From Novosphingobium sp. Fuku2-ISO-50 (GTDB taxonomy: Bacteria > Pseudomonadota > Alphaproteobacteria > Sphingomonadales > Sphingomonadaceae): DNA of 64,000 nucleotides. The notes beneath the pieces were generated by a model, which was not told the DNA's origin, did no database searches, and worked only from the letters and a program-made list of their open reading frames with translations. Below, one piece after another: positions 52,002 through 60,737 of this stretch. The number at the start of each line of letters is the position of its first letter. Within the stretch, counting starts at the first letter, position 1. A program made the translations under genes and the position numbers. Location: the NCBI RefSeq assembly GCF_001519055.1, contig NZ_KQ954286.1:201972-265971 (forward strand). The letters run 5' to 3'.

Positions 52002-55000
52002 TCAGGCGGAAAAGGTTTCCTCCGCCGGCCCAAGGCCCAGCTTTTGCGCGGCCAGCACGTCATCGGGCAAGGCGAACAGGCGCGGTGTCGCGGTATAGAG
52101 CAGCGCCGCCTCGACCCGCCGCCCCGGATGGATCACTTGCAGCGCCGCGACATAGGCGGCCATCTGGCGCAAATAGGCGACAGGGATCGCCGCAAGGCTG
52201 TCGGGCGGGCGCCGGTCGGTCTTGAAATCGACGATCTGCACCCGGTCCGACGTGATCAGCAGGCGGTCGATCGTGCCATTGACCATGCGCGTGCCGACCA
52301 GCGCGGCAATCGGCACTTCGGCAAGCGAGCCCGGGCCGAACACCGCCTGCCATTGCGGTTCGTCGAGGACCGCCAGAGCCGAGCGGATCAGGGCCGCGCG
52401 CTCGTCATCGGGCATTTCGCCCGCCATGCGCGCCAGCCAATGCCGCGCCGCCGCATCGCGCATCGCGGCGGGCACTTCGGGCAGGCGTTCGAGCAGGCGG
52501 TGCAGCAATGTCCCGCGCCTTGCCGCGACGCGCGCGCCGGGGCCGGGCCGTGTCGGCGCGGCAGGCGCAGCATCCTCGCCCAAGGCGCTCGGCGCGAGCG
52601 GGCGCAGCGGGCGCGGCTCGGGGCCCACGGCCTCGCGCAATTCAGGCGGCAGAATGACGGGCGCGGCGGGCGCCGTCCCCGCATCGCGCGGCGGCAACGG
52701 GCCCAATTCGCCGCGTTGCCAGCGCCGGATCCAGATCGGATCGTCGGCCTGCGCAGCCTCGGGCATGATTTGGGCAAGCGCGCCGTACCAGCTTTCGGGC
52801 GGCACTTCGCCTTTGTCGCGCGGGCCGAGCGCGCCGGTCACAAACAGGGCCTCTTCGGCGCGAGTCATCGCCACATAAAGCAGGCGCCAGTGTTCGGCGC
52901 GCTCTGCCTGACGCGCAGCCTCTTCGGCGGCGCGGATCGCGGCGGGCTTTTCCTCCTTGCGCAAGGGCGGCAGCGGCACCCGGCGCCCGCCATCGTCGAG
53001 CTCGACCGGCGACGACAGCGCATTGTCGGGATTGGTGGTCGCATCGGCGAGGATCACGATCGGCGCCTGCAAGCCCTTTGACCCATGCACCGTCATCACC
53101 CGGACGAGATCGCTCTGCCCGCCTGCCTCGCGCTTTACATCGCCGTCGCCGGCGGCGAACCAGTGCAGGAATGCGGCAAGGCTCGGGACATGGCTGGCGG
53201 CATGGGCCATCGCCGCGTTGACCAGTTCGTCGATCGGATCGCCCGCTTCTTCGCCCAACCGCGCGATCAGGGCGCGCCGCCCCTGCCATGGCCCGACCAG
53301 AATCCAGGTCAGCAGCCCCGCCGGAGAGGTAAAATCCGCCCGCGCCAGAAGATCGCGCAATTGGCCCATCGCGCGATGAGTCGCCGCATTTTCATGCGCG
53401 CGCAGATGATCCCACAGCCGCACGCCGCCATGAGCCGCCTGGGGGCGACGATAGCCGTGGGCCAGCAAGTCTTCCTGGCTCCAGCCGATCAGCGGCGAAA
53501 CGAGCAGGCTGGCCAGATTGAGATCGTCGCCCGGCTGCACGGCAAAGCGCAGCGCCGCGACCAGATCCTTGACCGCCAGCGGCGCGCCCAGCCGCAAGCG
53601 ATCGACGCCCGCGACCGGCACGCCTTCGGCATGAAGCCGCGCGACGATCAGCCCGGCCAGCGCGCCGCGCTTGCGCACCAGCACCATGACATCGCCCGGC
53701 GTCGCCCGGCGCGGCCGCCCCTTGCTCAGGGCAAAACCGTCGTCCAGCCATTGTCGCACCTGCCGCGCGATCCGCCCGGCCAATTCGCGATCGGGCCCCG
53801 AAAGCCAGGTCTCTTCGCCGCCGGGATCGGGCAAATCGTCTTCATCGGGCTCTGCCTCTTGCCCGACGGGTTGCCACAAGCAGACCAGCCCCGGAATATC
53901 ATGACCGACATGCGGCTCGGGCGGATGCGGCAGGCCCAGCGCGCGATGTCCGATGGCGGCAATCGCATCGTCGACAAAGCGCAGGATCGGCTGCGCGCTG
54001 CGGAACGAACGACCGAGCCCGAGATCGAGCAAGCCGAATTCCGGCTCGTTTGCCGCGAGGGCAAGCTCGTCGAGTTGCGCCGCGACACGACGCCGCGCCG
54101 CCTCGAAATTTTCCGGACTGGTGCCCTGAAAACGGAAAATCGCCTGCTTGTAATCGCCGACCACGAACAGCGTGCGCGGGGTCTCTTCGGGCCGGGGCTT
54201 GCCCGCGCCCGCAAAGAAATCCCCGGTCAACCCGTCGAGCACGATCCGCCATTGCGCCGCATTGGTATCCTGCGCCTCGTCGACCAGAACGTGATCGAAC
54301 CGCCTATCGAGCTTGAAACGGATCCAGTCGGCAGGCGCACGCTCGGTCAGCAGCGCGGCGGCGGCGCGGATCTGATCGTCGAAATCGATGATCCCTTCGC
54401 GAGTCTTGGCTTCATCCCAGGCCAGCGCAAACCGCCGCCCGATGCCGAGCGCGGGCTCCAGCAGATCAACCAGCGCCAGCGCGCGGGCAAGATCGCGCGT
54501 GGCGTCGAGCGCCTCGGCGACGATTGCGGCATGATCGGCATAGCCCGGATCGACTTTGGCGAGGTTCTTGCCATATTTGGGTTCGCCCTTGTCGTTGAAC
54601 AGGGCGCGCGCCAGTTCCTGCCAGCGTTCGGCGCGTTCGTCCGCCGGGGCGGCGATCCAGGATGCGATCGGGGCGATCATCCCGTCGGCGCTTTTGGTCC
54701 CCCATTCGCGCAAGGCATCGAGGCAACGGCTGAGCGCGACGGTCGGAAACCGCGCATCGGCAAAGCAATCCGCCAACAGCCCCCGGTCGGCGTCGGCAGG
54801 CAAATCGAGCAGGCGATTGATCCGCGGGCGCAGCGGCGATTGCCACGCGCCGGGGCCGGTCCACAGCTCGGTCGCCGCCGCACAGCGCAACAGAAACCGG
54901 GTCAGCGCGCTTTCATCCATGCGCAAGCTGAGCGCGGCGAGCGCGTCGATGAATGCCATATCGCCGCTGTCTTCGGCGCGCACGAGCAAGTCCACCAGCA

Positions 55001-55499
55001 CGTCGCGCACGAGCAGATCGCGGTCGCGGTCCTCGATCGCGCGCGATCCGGGGCGCAGGCCCGCTTCTTCGGGAAAGGCCGACAGCAGCCATTGCGCAAA
55101 GGCGTGCAGCGTCTCGATCCGCAAGCCGCCGCCGGGGCAATCGAGCACGGCGGCAAAGCGGCTGCGCGCGCGCGCCAGAGTGGCCTGATCGATCGGCGCG
55201 CCAATGGCCTGCAAATGCGTGGCCAACACGGTGTCGGGCATGCGCACCCAGTCGGCCAGCTTTTCGCCGATCCGCGTCGCCATTTCCGCCGCGCCCGCCT
55301 TGGTGAAGGTCAGACACAGGATCTGGTCGGGCTCGACCCCCGGTTCGAGCAGCAGGCGCAGCACGCGCGATGTCAGCACTTGCGTCTTGCCGGTGCCCGC
55401 CGAAGCCGACAGCCAGACAGTCCGGTCGGGCGCCACCGCCGCCATCTGGTTGGCCTGAAGCCGGTGCACTTCCTGTGCCAGCGACTTGACCGCGCTCAT
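52002..55499 (-). CDS. addA: Double-strand break repair helicase AddA
   Basis: UvrD-type helicase and nuclease subunit of AddAB, which resects DNA ends for RecA loading. The 1165-residue protein has the Walker A motif SASAGTGKTQVLTSRVL (31-47), CLTFTKAGAAEMATRI, HVLVDEAQDTNAAQW, VHGSKGLQAPIVILAD and RLLYVAMTRAEEALFV as helicase motifs. The C-terminal RecB-like nuclease keeps Asp1091 and Lys1093 in VDFKTDRRPP. It overlaps addB by ATGA. Confidence 0.97.
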   Translation of the reverse strand: MSAVKSLAQEVHRLQANQMAAVAPDRTVWLSASAGTGKTQVLTSRVLRLLLEPGVEPDQILCLTFTKAGAAEMATRIGEKLADWVRMPDTVLATHLQAIGAPIDQATLARARSRFAAVLDCPGGGLRIETLHAFAQWLLSAFPEEAGLRPGSRAIEDRDRDLLVRDVLVDLLVRAEDSGDMAFIDALAALSLRMDESALTRFLLRCAAATELWTGPGAWQSPLRPRINRLLDLPADADRGLLADCFADARFPTVALSRCLDALREWGTKSADGMIAPIASWIAAPADERAERWQELARALFNDKGEPKYGKNLAKVDPGYADHAAIVAEALDATRDLARALALVDLLEPALGIGRRFALAWDEAKTREGIIDFDDQIRAAAALLTERAPADWIRFKLDRRFDHVLVDEAQDTNAAQWRIVLDGLTGDFFAGAGKPRPEETPRTLFVVGDYKQAIFRFQGTSPENFEAARRRVAAQLDELALAANEPEFGLLDLGLGRSFRSAQPILRFVDDAIAAIGHRALGLPHPPEPHVGHDIPGLVCLWQPVGQEAEPDEDDLPDPGGEETWLSGPDRELAGRIARQVRQWLDDGFALSKGRPRRATPGDVMVLVRKRGALAGLIVARLHAEGVPVAGVDRLRLGAPLAVKDLVAALRFAVQPGDDLNLASLLVSPLIGWSQEDLLAHGYRRPQAAHGGVRLWDHLRAHENAATHRAMGQLRDLLARADFTSPAGLLTWILVGPWQGRRALIARLGEEAGDPIDELVNAAMAHAASHVPSLAAFLHWFAAGDGDVKREAGGQSDLVRVMTVHGSKGLQAPIVILADATTNPDNALSSPVELDDGGRRVPLPPLRKEEKPAAIRAAEEAARQAERAEHWRLLYVAMTRAEEALFVTGALGPRDKGEVPPESWYGALAQIMPEAAQADDPIWIRRWQRGELGPLPPRDAGTAPAAPVILPPELREAVGPEPRPLRPLAPSALGEDAAPAAPTRPGPGARVAARRGTLLHRLLERLPEVPAAMRDAAARHWLARMAGEMPDDERAALIRSALAVLDEPQWQAVFGPGSLAEVPIAALVGTRMVNGTIDRLLITSDRVQIVDFKTDRRPPDSLAAIPVAYLRQMAAYVAALQVIHPGRRVEAALLYTATPRLFALPDDVLAAQKLGLGPAEETFSA

Positions 55500-58400
55500 G
55501 CGTCGCCTCCTGCCCCGTCAAGTCGCTGCACGTCACGCCCCTGCCATTCGTCGAGCCGCATCAACTGGTCATAGTCGCTATAGCCCGCCAGATTGGGATT
55601 GAGCCGCGCGGTGAACGGGTCGCTGCCCAAAATCCAGCGATCGAGCGCGTCATGCAGATAGTCGCGCGTGATCGGGAGAAACTCGTCGCGGGGCACGCCG
55701 CTGCGTTTGCGTCCGTCGCGGATCGGTTCGTCGCACCAGCCAAAGCCGGACCCGTCCTTGCGGCGCGACAGCGACCAGTATTCAAAGCGGCTCGGCAGGC
55801 CCGAGACCCCTTCAATCCCGCCATCGGCGGCAATCAGGCCGATGAGACCCAATTGCAGCGCAAAGCCTTCTTCGACCATCCGCGCCTTGGGCGGAGAGCC
55901 GGTCTTGTAATCGACAATCGCCAATGTCCCGTCGGGCAGCCGGTCGATACGATCGGCGCGCCCCTTGATGCGCACGCCGCGCACGGTGATGTCGCCCCAG
56001 CGTTCATAGGCGACGACCTGCCGCCCCTCGCCCAACAGGCGCTCCTGTTCCTCCTCGACCCACAACAGCCCGGCGATCAGGCGCGGTTGCCACAGGGCCC
56101 GCATCAAGGGGTGGGCGCTCATCTCGGCCAGCGCGCGCTCGGCCAGCGGCACCAGTTCGCCCGGCGGCGCGCCCGCTGCATGCCAGGCTTCGAGAATGGC
56201 ATGAACCGCGGTGCCGCGCCAGGCCGGGGTCGGATCGGCGTCGAGCGGATCAAGCGTGGACAGGCGCAGGATCGCGCTCGCGTAGAATTGATAGGGATCG
56301 CCGCGCAGCCGGTCGAGCGCGGTCGCGGCGATGTCGACCCGGCGCTGCTCGGCGCTCGGCATCGGCTGTGGCCGGGGGCTCGGCGGCATGCGATCGGCTT
56401 GATCGATCCCGCGCGCCCAAAGCACCGCATCGATCTCTTCATGAACGCCGCCGCCGAGCATGGCCCGGATACGCAGCAAAAAGCGCGAGGGCACGGTCGG
56501 CCCGCTGATGTCGCGCGCGGCATGGCTCAGCACGACTTCGGGCGCGCCGAGCGCGGCGGCGAAATCGTGCGCGGCAAGCCCGATGCGGAAATCGGCGCCG
56601 GGAATACCCAAGGCCCGCAAGACCGCCGGGGCGAGCACCGGATCGGTCCCCGGCGTCGCGGGCCAGGTGCCTTCGACCAGCCCGCCGCAAATCACCAGAT
56701 CGGCACGGCTCATCCGCGCCTCGATCAGGCCATAGATGGCAAGGCGCGGATGCCCGCCATAAGGCGGACGCACCGCCACGAGATCGAGCGCATCGCGCAA
56801 CAGCGCGGGCAATTCGGCGGGGTCGACCGCCGTTTCGGCGACCATCGGATCGCCTGCCGCCGCGCTCCAGTCCTCGACAAACATCGCCAGCGCGCGCCCG
56901 TCAGCCTCTGCCCAGATCCCCTCGCCGCACAAGGCCTCGGCTGTTTCGACCAGCAAGGCCAGCGCATCGGCGAGCGGCAGTGCGTCATCGATCGCCAGCA
57001 TCGGCGCAAGGATCAGCGCGACATCGTCCCACCATGCGATCAGATCCGGATCGGGCCGCCGCACCTTTACCAGATGATCGCGCAGCGCCAGCACACCCGG
57101 CGCCGGACGCGGCCCGCGCAAAGCGAGATCGAGCTTGCGCACGCGGTCGAGCCAGGCAGGCCGCCCCTCGCCCGCGCGCACCAGCGGCGCCCCCAGCAGC
57201 GCGATCAGCGGCACGGGCGCTGCGCGTTCTGCCCATGTTTCGGCCAGCAGCAGCAGCAGGCGCCCGGCAGCCGTCTGCGGCAAGGGACGCCCGGCGCTGT
57301 CATCGGCGGCGATATTCCAGCGCTGCAAATGCCCGATCACGCGCTCGGCAAGGCCCCGGTCGGGGGTGATCACCGCGACGCGGCGTTCTGGCACGGCGAG
57401 CGCGCGGCGCACCAGCACCGCGATGGCCAGCGCCTCTTCGCCCGGATGCGCGCTTTCCATCAGCCGCACGCCGCCAAGGTTGCGCTCGTCGGCAGACAAT
57501 GTCGCCCAGACGGCGCTGGCCACCGGCGGCAGAAACAGGTTTGAAATCGCCCGGCTGCGCGCCGGTCGGGCGGGCGAAAGACCCGCGCGGTGCCAGGGCT
57601 GCACTTCGCCGCGCGCAATGCCCATGCGATGGAGCAGCAGCTTGAGATGGTATTGCGGATGGGTGACGATGTCGCCTCGTGCAAAGACCTGGCCATCCTC
57701 GGCGGGCGCACCGGCATGGCCCAGCGCATCCCACACCGCATCATCGAGCGCGAGATCGAGATCGGGCAGGATCACCGCCCCGCCGGGCAATTCGGCAACC
57801 ACGCGCAACAGCCCCGCGACGGCGGGTGCCGCCGAGGTCACCCCTGCGGCCACCACCGGATGCGCGGGCGGCGCGGCGCGCCAGCGTTGGGCCAGCCCAT
57901 GCAGCAGGCGATTGCGACGTTCCGGCGCATCGCAGGCGCCGCGCGCGTCCAGTTCCGCCCGCCAGCGCAGCATGACCCGCGCAAACAGCCGCGTCGCCAC
58001 CCGCCAGTGTTCGGCCAGATCGCCGACCAGCCCGATCACCGCCGGATCGAGCAGGCGCTCGGGCGTGACTTCCTCGATCAACAGCCGATCGATGGTTTCG
58101 CCCACGCCGCGCGCCAGCCGCAACAGCGCAGCCTCGCCCGGCACGCTGGCCCCGGCCTCGGCCGCGAGTTCTTCGCGCAAGAGGCGCGACAGGATCAGCA
58201 ATCGCACCGTCGGATCGACCGCCGGGGGGGCTGCGACCGCCCCGGCCTCCATCCCCAGCGGATCGAAAACCGGCCCCAGCGTCTCATCGAGATCGAGATC
58301 GCCGACCACCGCCATGCGCGGCAGCATCAGCGCCCCGCCGCTTGCGCGGACGAAGGCTTCTGTCACCGTGCGCACCGCGCGGCGGCTCGGCAGCAGCAGC

Positions 58401-58510
58401 GTCAGCCGCGCCAGGCCGAAATGATCCTCCCGATAGCGCGGGATCAATCCGGCGACGAGCGCATCGGCAAAGCCCCGATGCGCCGCGATCGAATAGACCT
58501 GCGGTTTCAT
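55496..58510 (-). CDS. addB: Double-strand break repair protein AddB
   Basis: Partner of AddA. The 1004-residue protein is of the alphaproteobacterial AddB type: an N-terminal inactivated helicase-like region beginning MKPQVYSIAAHRGFADALVA, then a C-terminal RecB-family nuclease with Asp867 and Lys869 in AIVDYKTGSPPKA and QLGLIGLIAADG after it. The operon runs addB-addA, and addB starts after the nucleotidyltransferase gene with a 3-base gap. I did not resolve the cysteines of a possible iron-sulfur cluster. Confidence 0.94.
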   Translation of the reverse strand: MKPQVYSIAAHRGFADALVAGLIPRYREDHFGLARLTLLLPSRRAVRTVTEAFVRASGGALMLPRMAVVGDLDLDETLGPVFDPLGMEAGAVAAPPAVDPTVRLLILSRLLREELAAEAGASVPGEAALLRLARGVGETIDRLLIEEVTPERLLDPAVIGLVGDLAEHWRVATRLFARVMLRWRAELDARGACDAPERRNRLLHGLAQRWRAAPPAHPVVAAGVTSAAPAVAGLLRVVAELPGGAVILPDLDLALDDAVWDALGHAGAPAEDGQVFARGDIVTHPQYHLKLLLHRMGIARGEVQPWHRAGLSPARPARSRAISNLFLPPVASAVWATLSADERNLGGVRLMESAHPGEEALAIAVLVRRALAVPERRVAVITPDRGLAERVIGHLQRWNIAADDSAGRPLPQTAAGRLLLLLAETWAERAAPVPLIALLGAPLVRAGEGRPAWLDRVRKLDLALRGPRPAPGVLALRDHLVKVRRPDPDLIAWWDDVALILAPMLAIDDALPLADALALLVETAEALCGEGIWAEADGRALAMFVEDWSAAAGDPMVAETAVDPAELPALLRDALDLVAVRPPYGGHPRLAIYGLIEARMSRADLVICGGLVEGTWPATPGTDPVLAPAVLRALGIPGADFRIGLAAHDFAAALGAPEVVLSHAARDISGPTVPSRFLLRIRAMLGGGVHEEIDAVLWARGIDQADRMPPSPRPQPMPSAEQRRVDIAATALDRLRGDPYQFYASAILRLSTLDPLDADPTPAWRGTAVHAILEAWHAAGAPPGELVPLAERALAEMSAHPLMRALWQPRLIAGLLWVEEEQERLLGEGRQVVAYERWGDITVRGVRIKGRADRIDRLPDGTLAIVDYKTGSPPKARMVEEGFALQLGLIGLIAADGGIEGVSGLPSRFEYWSLSRRKDGSGFGWCDEPIRDGRKRSGVPRDEFLPITRDYLHDALDRWILGSDPFTARLNPNLAGYSDYDQLMRLDEWQGRDVQRLDGAGGDA

Positions 58511-58513
58511 CGC

Positions 58514-59281
58514 CTAGGCGCCGGTCAGCGCCGCTTCGGTCGGGGCGATCATTGCCGGGCTGCCCACTTCAAACCACAGCCCGGTATGCGACAGGCCATA
58601 GAGCCGCCCTTCGGCCATCGCACGGTCCCACAAGACCCCGGTCGAAAAGGCCCCGTCGGGCGCGTCGCGCAACAGGCGCTGCGACACGATCTGAATCCCG
58701 GTAAAAATATAAGGCGCGACCCGCCCCGGCTTGCGCCGCGAAATACGCCCCAGCGGATCGAGGTGAAAATCGCCCATGCCGGTGTAATTGTAGGCCTGCG
58801 CATGGCTGACCAGCAGCAGGAGCGCGTCCATCCGCGCAGCGTCCCAGGCCTCGCTCAGCGCGGCAAAGGCATTGCGCGGCCCATCGAGCCAGATCGCATC
58901 GGTGTTGAGGCAAAAAAACGGGTCCGCCGCGATCAGCGGCGCGGCGCGCACCATCCCGCCGCCGGTTTCCAGCAAGCCGTCGGTTTCGTCGGAAATGGCG
59001 ATCGACGGCGCCTTTCGCCCCTTCAGATGGGCGACCAGTTGATCGGACAAGTAATGGACATTGACCACCGCGCGCGAAACGCCGGCCTCGACCAGCTTGT
59101 CGAGGCTGTAATCGATCAGCGGCTTGCCCACGACGCGCACCAGCGGCTTGGGCCGGGTCGCGGTCAAGGGCCGCATGCGCTTGCCCATCCCGGCAGACAG
59201 CAACATCGCGACATCGCTGGCCAGAGGCCCGCCGGGCAAAGGAGCGGTGCGGCGCGGCAGAGGGCGAGGGGTATCGGTCAT
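58514..59281 (-). CDS. murU: Nucleotidyltransferase, probable MurNAc-1-phosphate uridylyltransferase
   Basis: A 255-residue sugar-nucleotide transferase of the MurU type. AMLLSAGMGKRMRPLTATRP (25-44) is the nucleotide-binding signature, followed by KPLVRVVGKPLIDYSLDKL and LLETGGGMVRAAPLI; NTDAIW holds a metal-binding Asp. With AmgK it makes UDP-MurNAc from recycled MurNAc, by-passing the fosfomycin-sensitive MurA step. The start at 59281 overlaps the amgK stop by ATGA; the open frame continues upstream inside amgK but is not coding. Confidence 0.9.
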   Translation of the reverse strand: MTDTPRPLPRRTAPLPGGPLASDVAMLLSAGMGKRMRPLTATRPKPLVRVVGKPLIDYSLDKLVEAGVSRAVVNVHYLSDQLVAHLKGRKAPSIAISDETDGLLETGGGMVRAAPLIAADPFFCLNTDAIWLDGPRNAFAALSEAWDAARMDALLLLVSHAQAYNYTGMGDFHLDPLGRISRRKPGRVAPYIFTGIQIVSQRLLRDAPDGAFSTGVLWDRAMAEGRLYGLSHTGLWFEVGSPAMIAPTEAALTGA

Positions 59282-60294
59282 GCGGCAAAACTCCCGCCCA
59301 GAATGCCTGCCGGATCGCGCAGTTCGGCCGGGATGTTGCGATCGAACCAGGCCGCCACCGGGGCCAGCGCCGGATGCGCCAGATCGCGTTCGAGATGAGC
59401 CCATACGCGCGGGATCATATCGAGATAGCGCGGTTTGCCGTCGCGTTTCCACAGCCGGACAAAGATCCCGACGATCTTGGCATTGCGCTGCGCCCCGAGC
59501 CGGGCATAATCGGCAAGAAACTGTTCGGCATCGACCGGCCCGCCCGATGCCGTGGCCACACCGCGACAATAATGATCGAACATGGCCGCTTCCAGTTCCG
59601 GCGCGACATCACGGCGCGCATCCTGCAACAACGAAACCAGATCGTAGGCCGGATGGCCGACCAGCGCATCCTGAAAATCGAGCAGCCCCTGCCGATCGAT
59701 CCCGCCGAGCAACATGATGTTTTCCGCATGATAGTCGCGCAGCACCGTCACCCCTGGACGCTGACGCGGCAACATCGGAGCGAGCACCTCTTCCCACGCC
59801 GTCGTCCATCCCCGGCCATCGACATAAAGCCCGCGCGCCGGGCAAAACCAGTCGATGAACAGCCGCGCCTCGCGCTGATATTCGGACAGCACATAATCGT
59901 TGAACGGCCCCGCCGACAGGCGGTGCAGACCGATCAGCGCATCGACCGCGCCGCGATAGACCGCGGCCTCGTCATCGGGCCAGGCATCGACATATTCGCG
60001 CATCCGCACATCGCCGAAATCCTCGATCAGGACAAAGCCGCGCGCGACATCCTCGCCAAGGATGCGCGGCGCGCGCAAGCCATTGTCGTCGAGCCAGCGC
60101 GCCGCGCGCAAATAAGGTTCGGGGTCTTCACGCGGCGGCGGTGCATGCATCAGCATCGCTGACGCGCCGTCAGGCTTGCGCACACGGAAATAGCGGCGAA
60201 ACGAAGCATCGCCCGGCAAAGGTTCGATTGTCGCGCCGACCCAGCCGACAGAAGCCAGAAACGGGGTAGCGCTTTCGGGAATGGTCAGATCCAT
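59278..60294 (-). CDS. amgK: Aminoglycoside phosphotransferase-family kinase, probable AmgK
   Basis: Probable anomeric MurNAc/GlcNAc kinase of peptidoglycan recycling. The 338-residue protein begins MDLTIPESATPFLASVGW. GDASFRRYFRVRKPDGAS is the nucleotide loop, TVLRDYHAENIMLL the catalytic loop, and LLDFQDALVGHPAYDLVSLL the metal-binding segment. The last 10 bases of tsaE overlap its start, and murU follows directly; this tsaE-amgK-murU order supports the function over antibiotic resistance. Not experimentally shown here. Confidence 0.9.
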   Translation of the reverse strand: MDLTIPESATPFLASVGWVGATIEPLPGDASFRRYFRVRKPDGASAMLMHAPPPREDPEPYLRAARWLDDNGLRAPRILGEDVARGFVLIEDFGDVRMREYVDAWPDDEAAVYRGAVDALIGLHRLSAGPFNDYVLSEYQREARLFIDWFCPARGLYVDGRGWTTAWEEVLAPMLPRQRPGVTVLRDYHAENIMLLGGIDRQGLLDFQDALVGHPAYDLVSLLQDARRDVAPELEAAMFDHYCRGVATASGGPVDAEQFLADYARLGAQRNAKIVGIFVRLWKRDGKPRYLDMIPRVWAHLERDLAHPALAPVAAWFDRNIPAELRDPAGILGGSFAA

Positions 60295-60737
60295 AACCCT
60301 CGCTCTTGCCAAAGCCGCCCCGGCTCGACAATGGCCCCTCGACCTTTTTCCCTGATTTCCATGCGGATAGTCAGGCAGCCCGGCTCTTGCCCGAAACCGC
60401 CGGCATGATCGGGCCATTCCGCCAGCAGGGCCGCCCCCTGGCGATAATCGTCGAGCCCGATCTCGTCGGCCTCCGACGGATGCGCCAGCCGGTAGAAATC
60501 GGCATGAACCACCGGCAGGCGCACAGCGGGCGGATCATAAAGCTCGACGATCTGAAACGTCGGCGACGGGACATCGCCCCGATACCCGAGCGCGGCGAGA
60601 ATGGCGCGCGCCAGCGTGGTCTTGCCCGCGCCCAACCCGCCTTCGAGCGCGACGACATCGCCCGGCATCAGCGCGGCGGCGATCTTTGCAGCCAGCGCCC
60701 CGGTTGCGGCCATGTCGGGCAGGTCGATCGCGATCAT
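60285..60737 (-). CDS. tsaE: tRNA threonylcarbamoyladenosine biosynthesis ATPase TsaE
   Basis: A 150-residue P-loop ATPase that works with TsaB and TsaD to make t6A in tRNA. Walker A is GGLGAGKTTLARAIL near residue 34; SPTFQIVELYD and VVHADFYRLAHPSEADEIGL are conserved family blocks. It overlaps the kinase gene upstream by ATGA and amgK downstream, so the divL-like, tsaE, amgK and murU genes form one tightly packed transcript. Confidence 0.96.
   Translation of the reverse strand: MIAIDLPDMAATGALAAKIAAALMPGDVVALEGGLGAGKTTLARAILAALGYRGDVPSPTFQIVELYDPPAVRLPVVHADFYRLAHPSEADEIGLDDYRQGAALLAEWPDHAGGFGQEPGCLTIRMEIREKGRGAIVEPGRLWQERGLWI

Noticed and set aside
53085..59398. Long plus-strand open frames opposite addA, addB and murU
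   Set aside because: They have Arg/Gln/His-rich composition and overlap conserved repair genes completely on the other strand.
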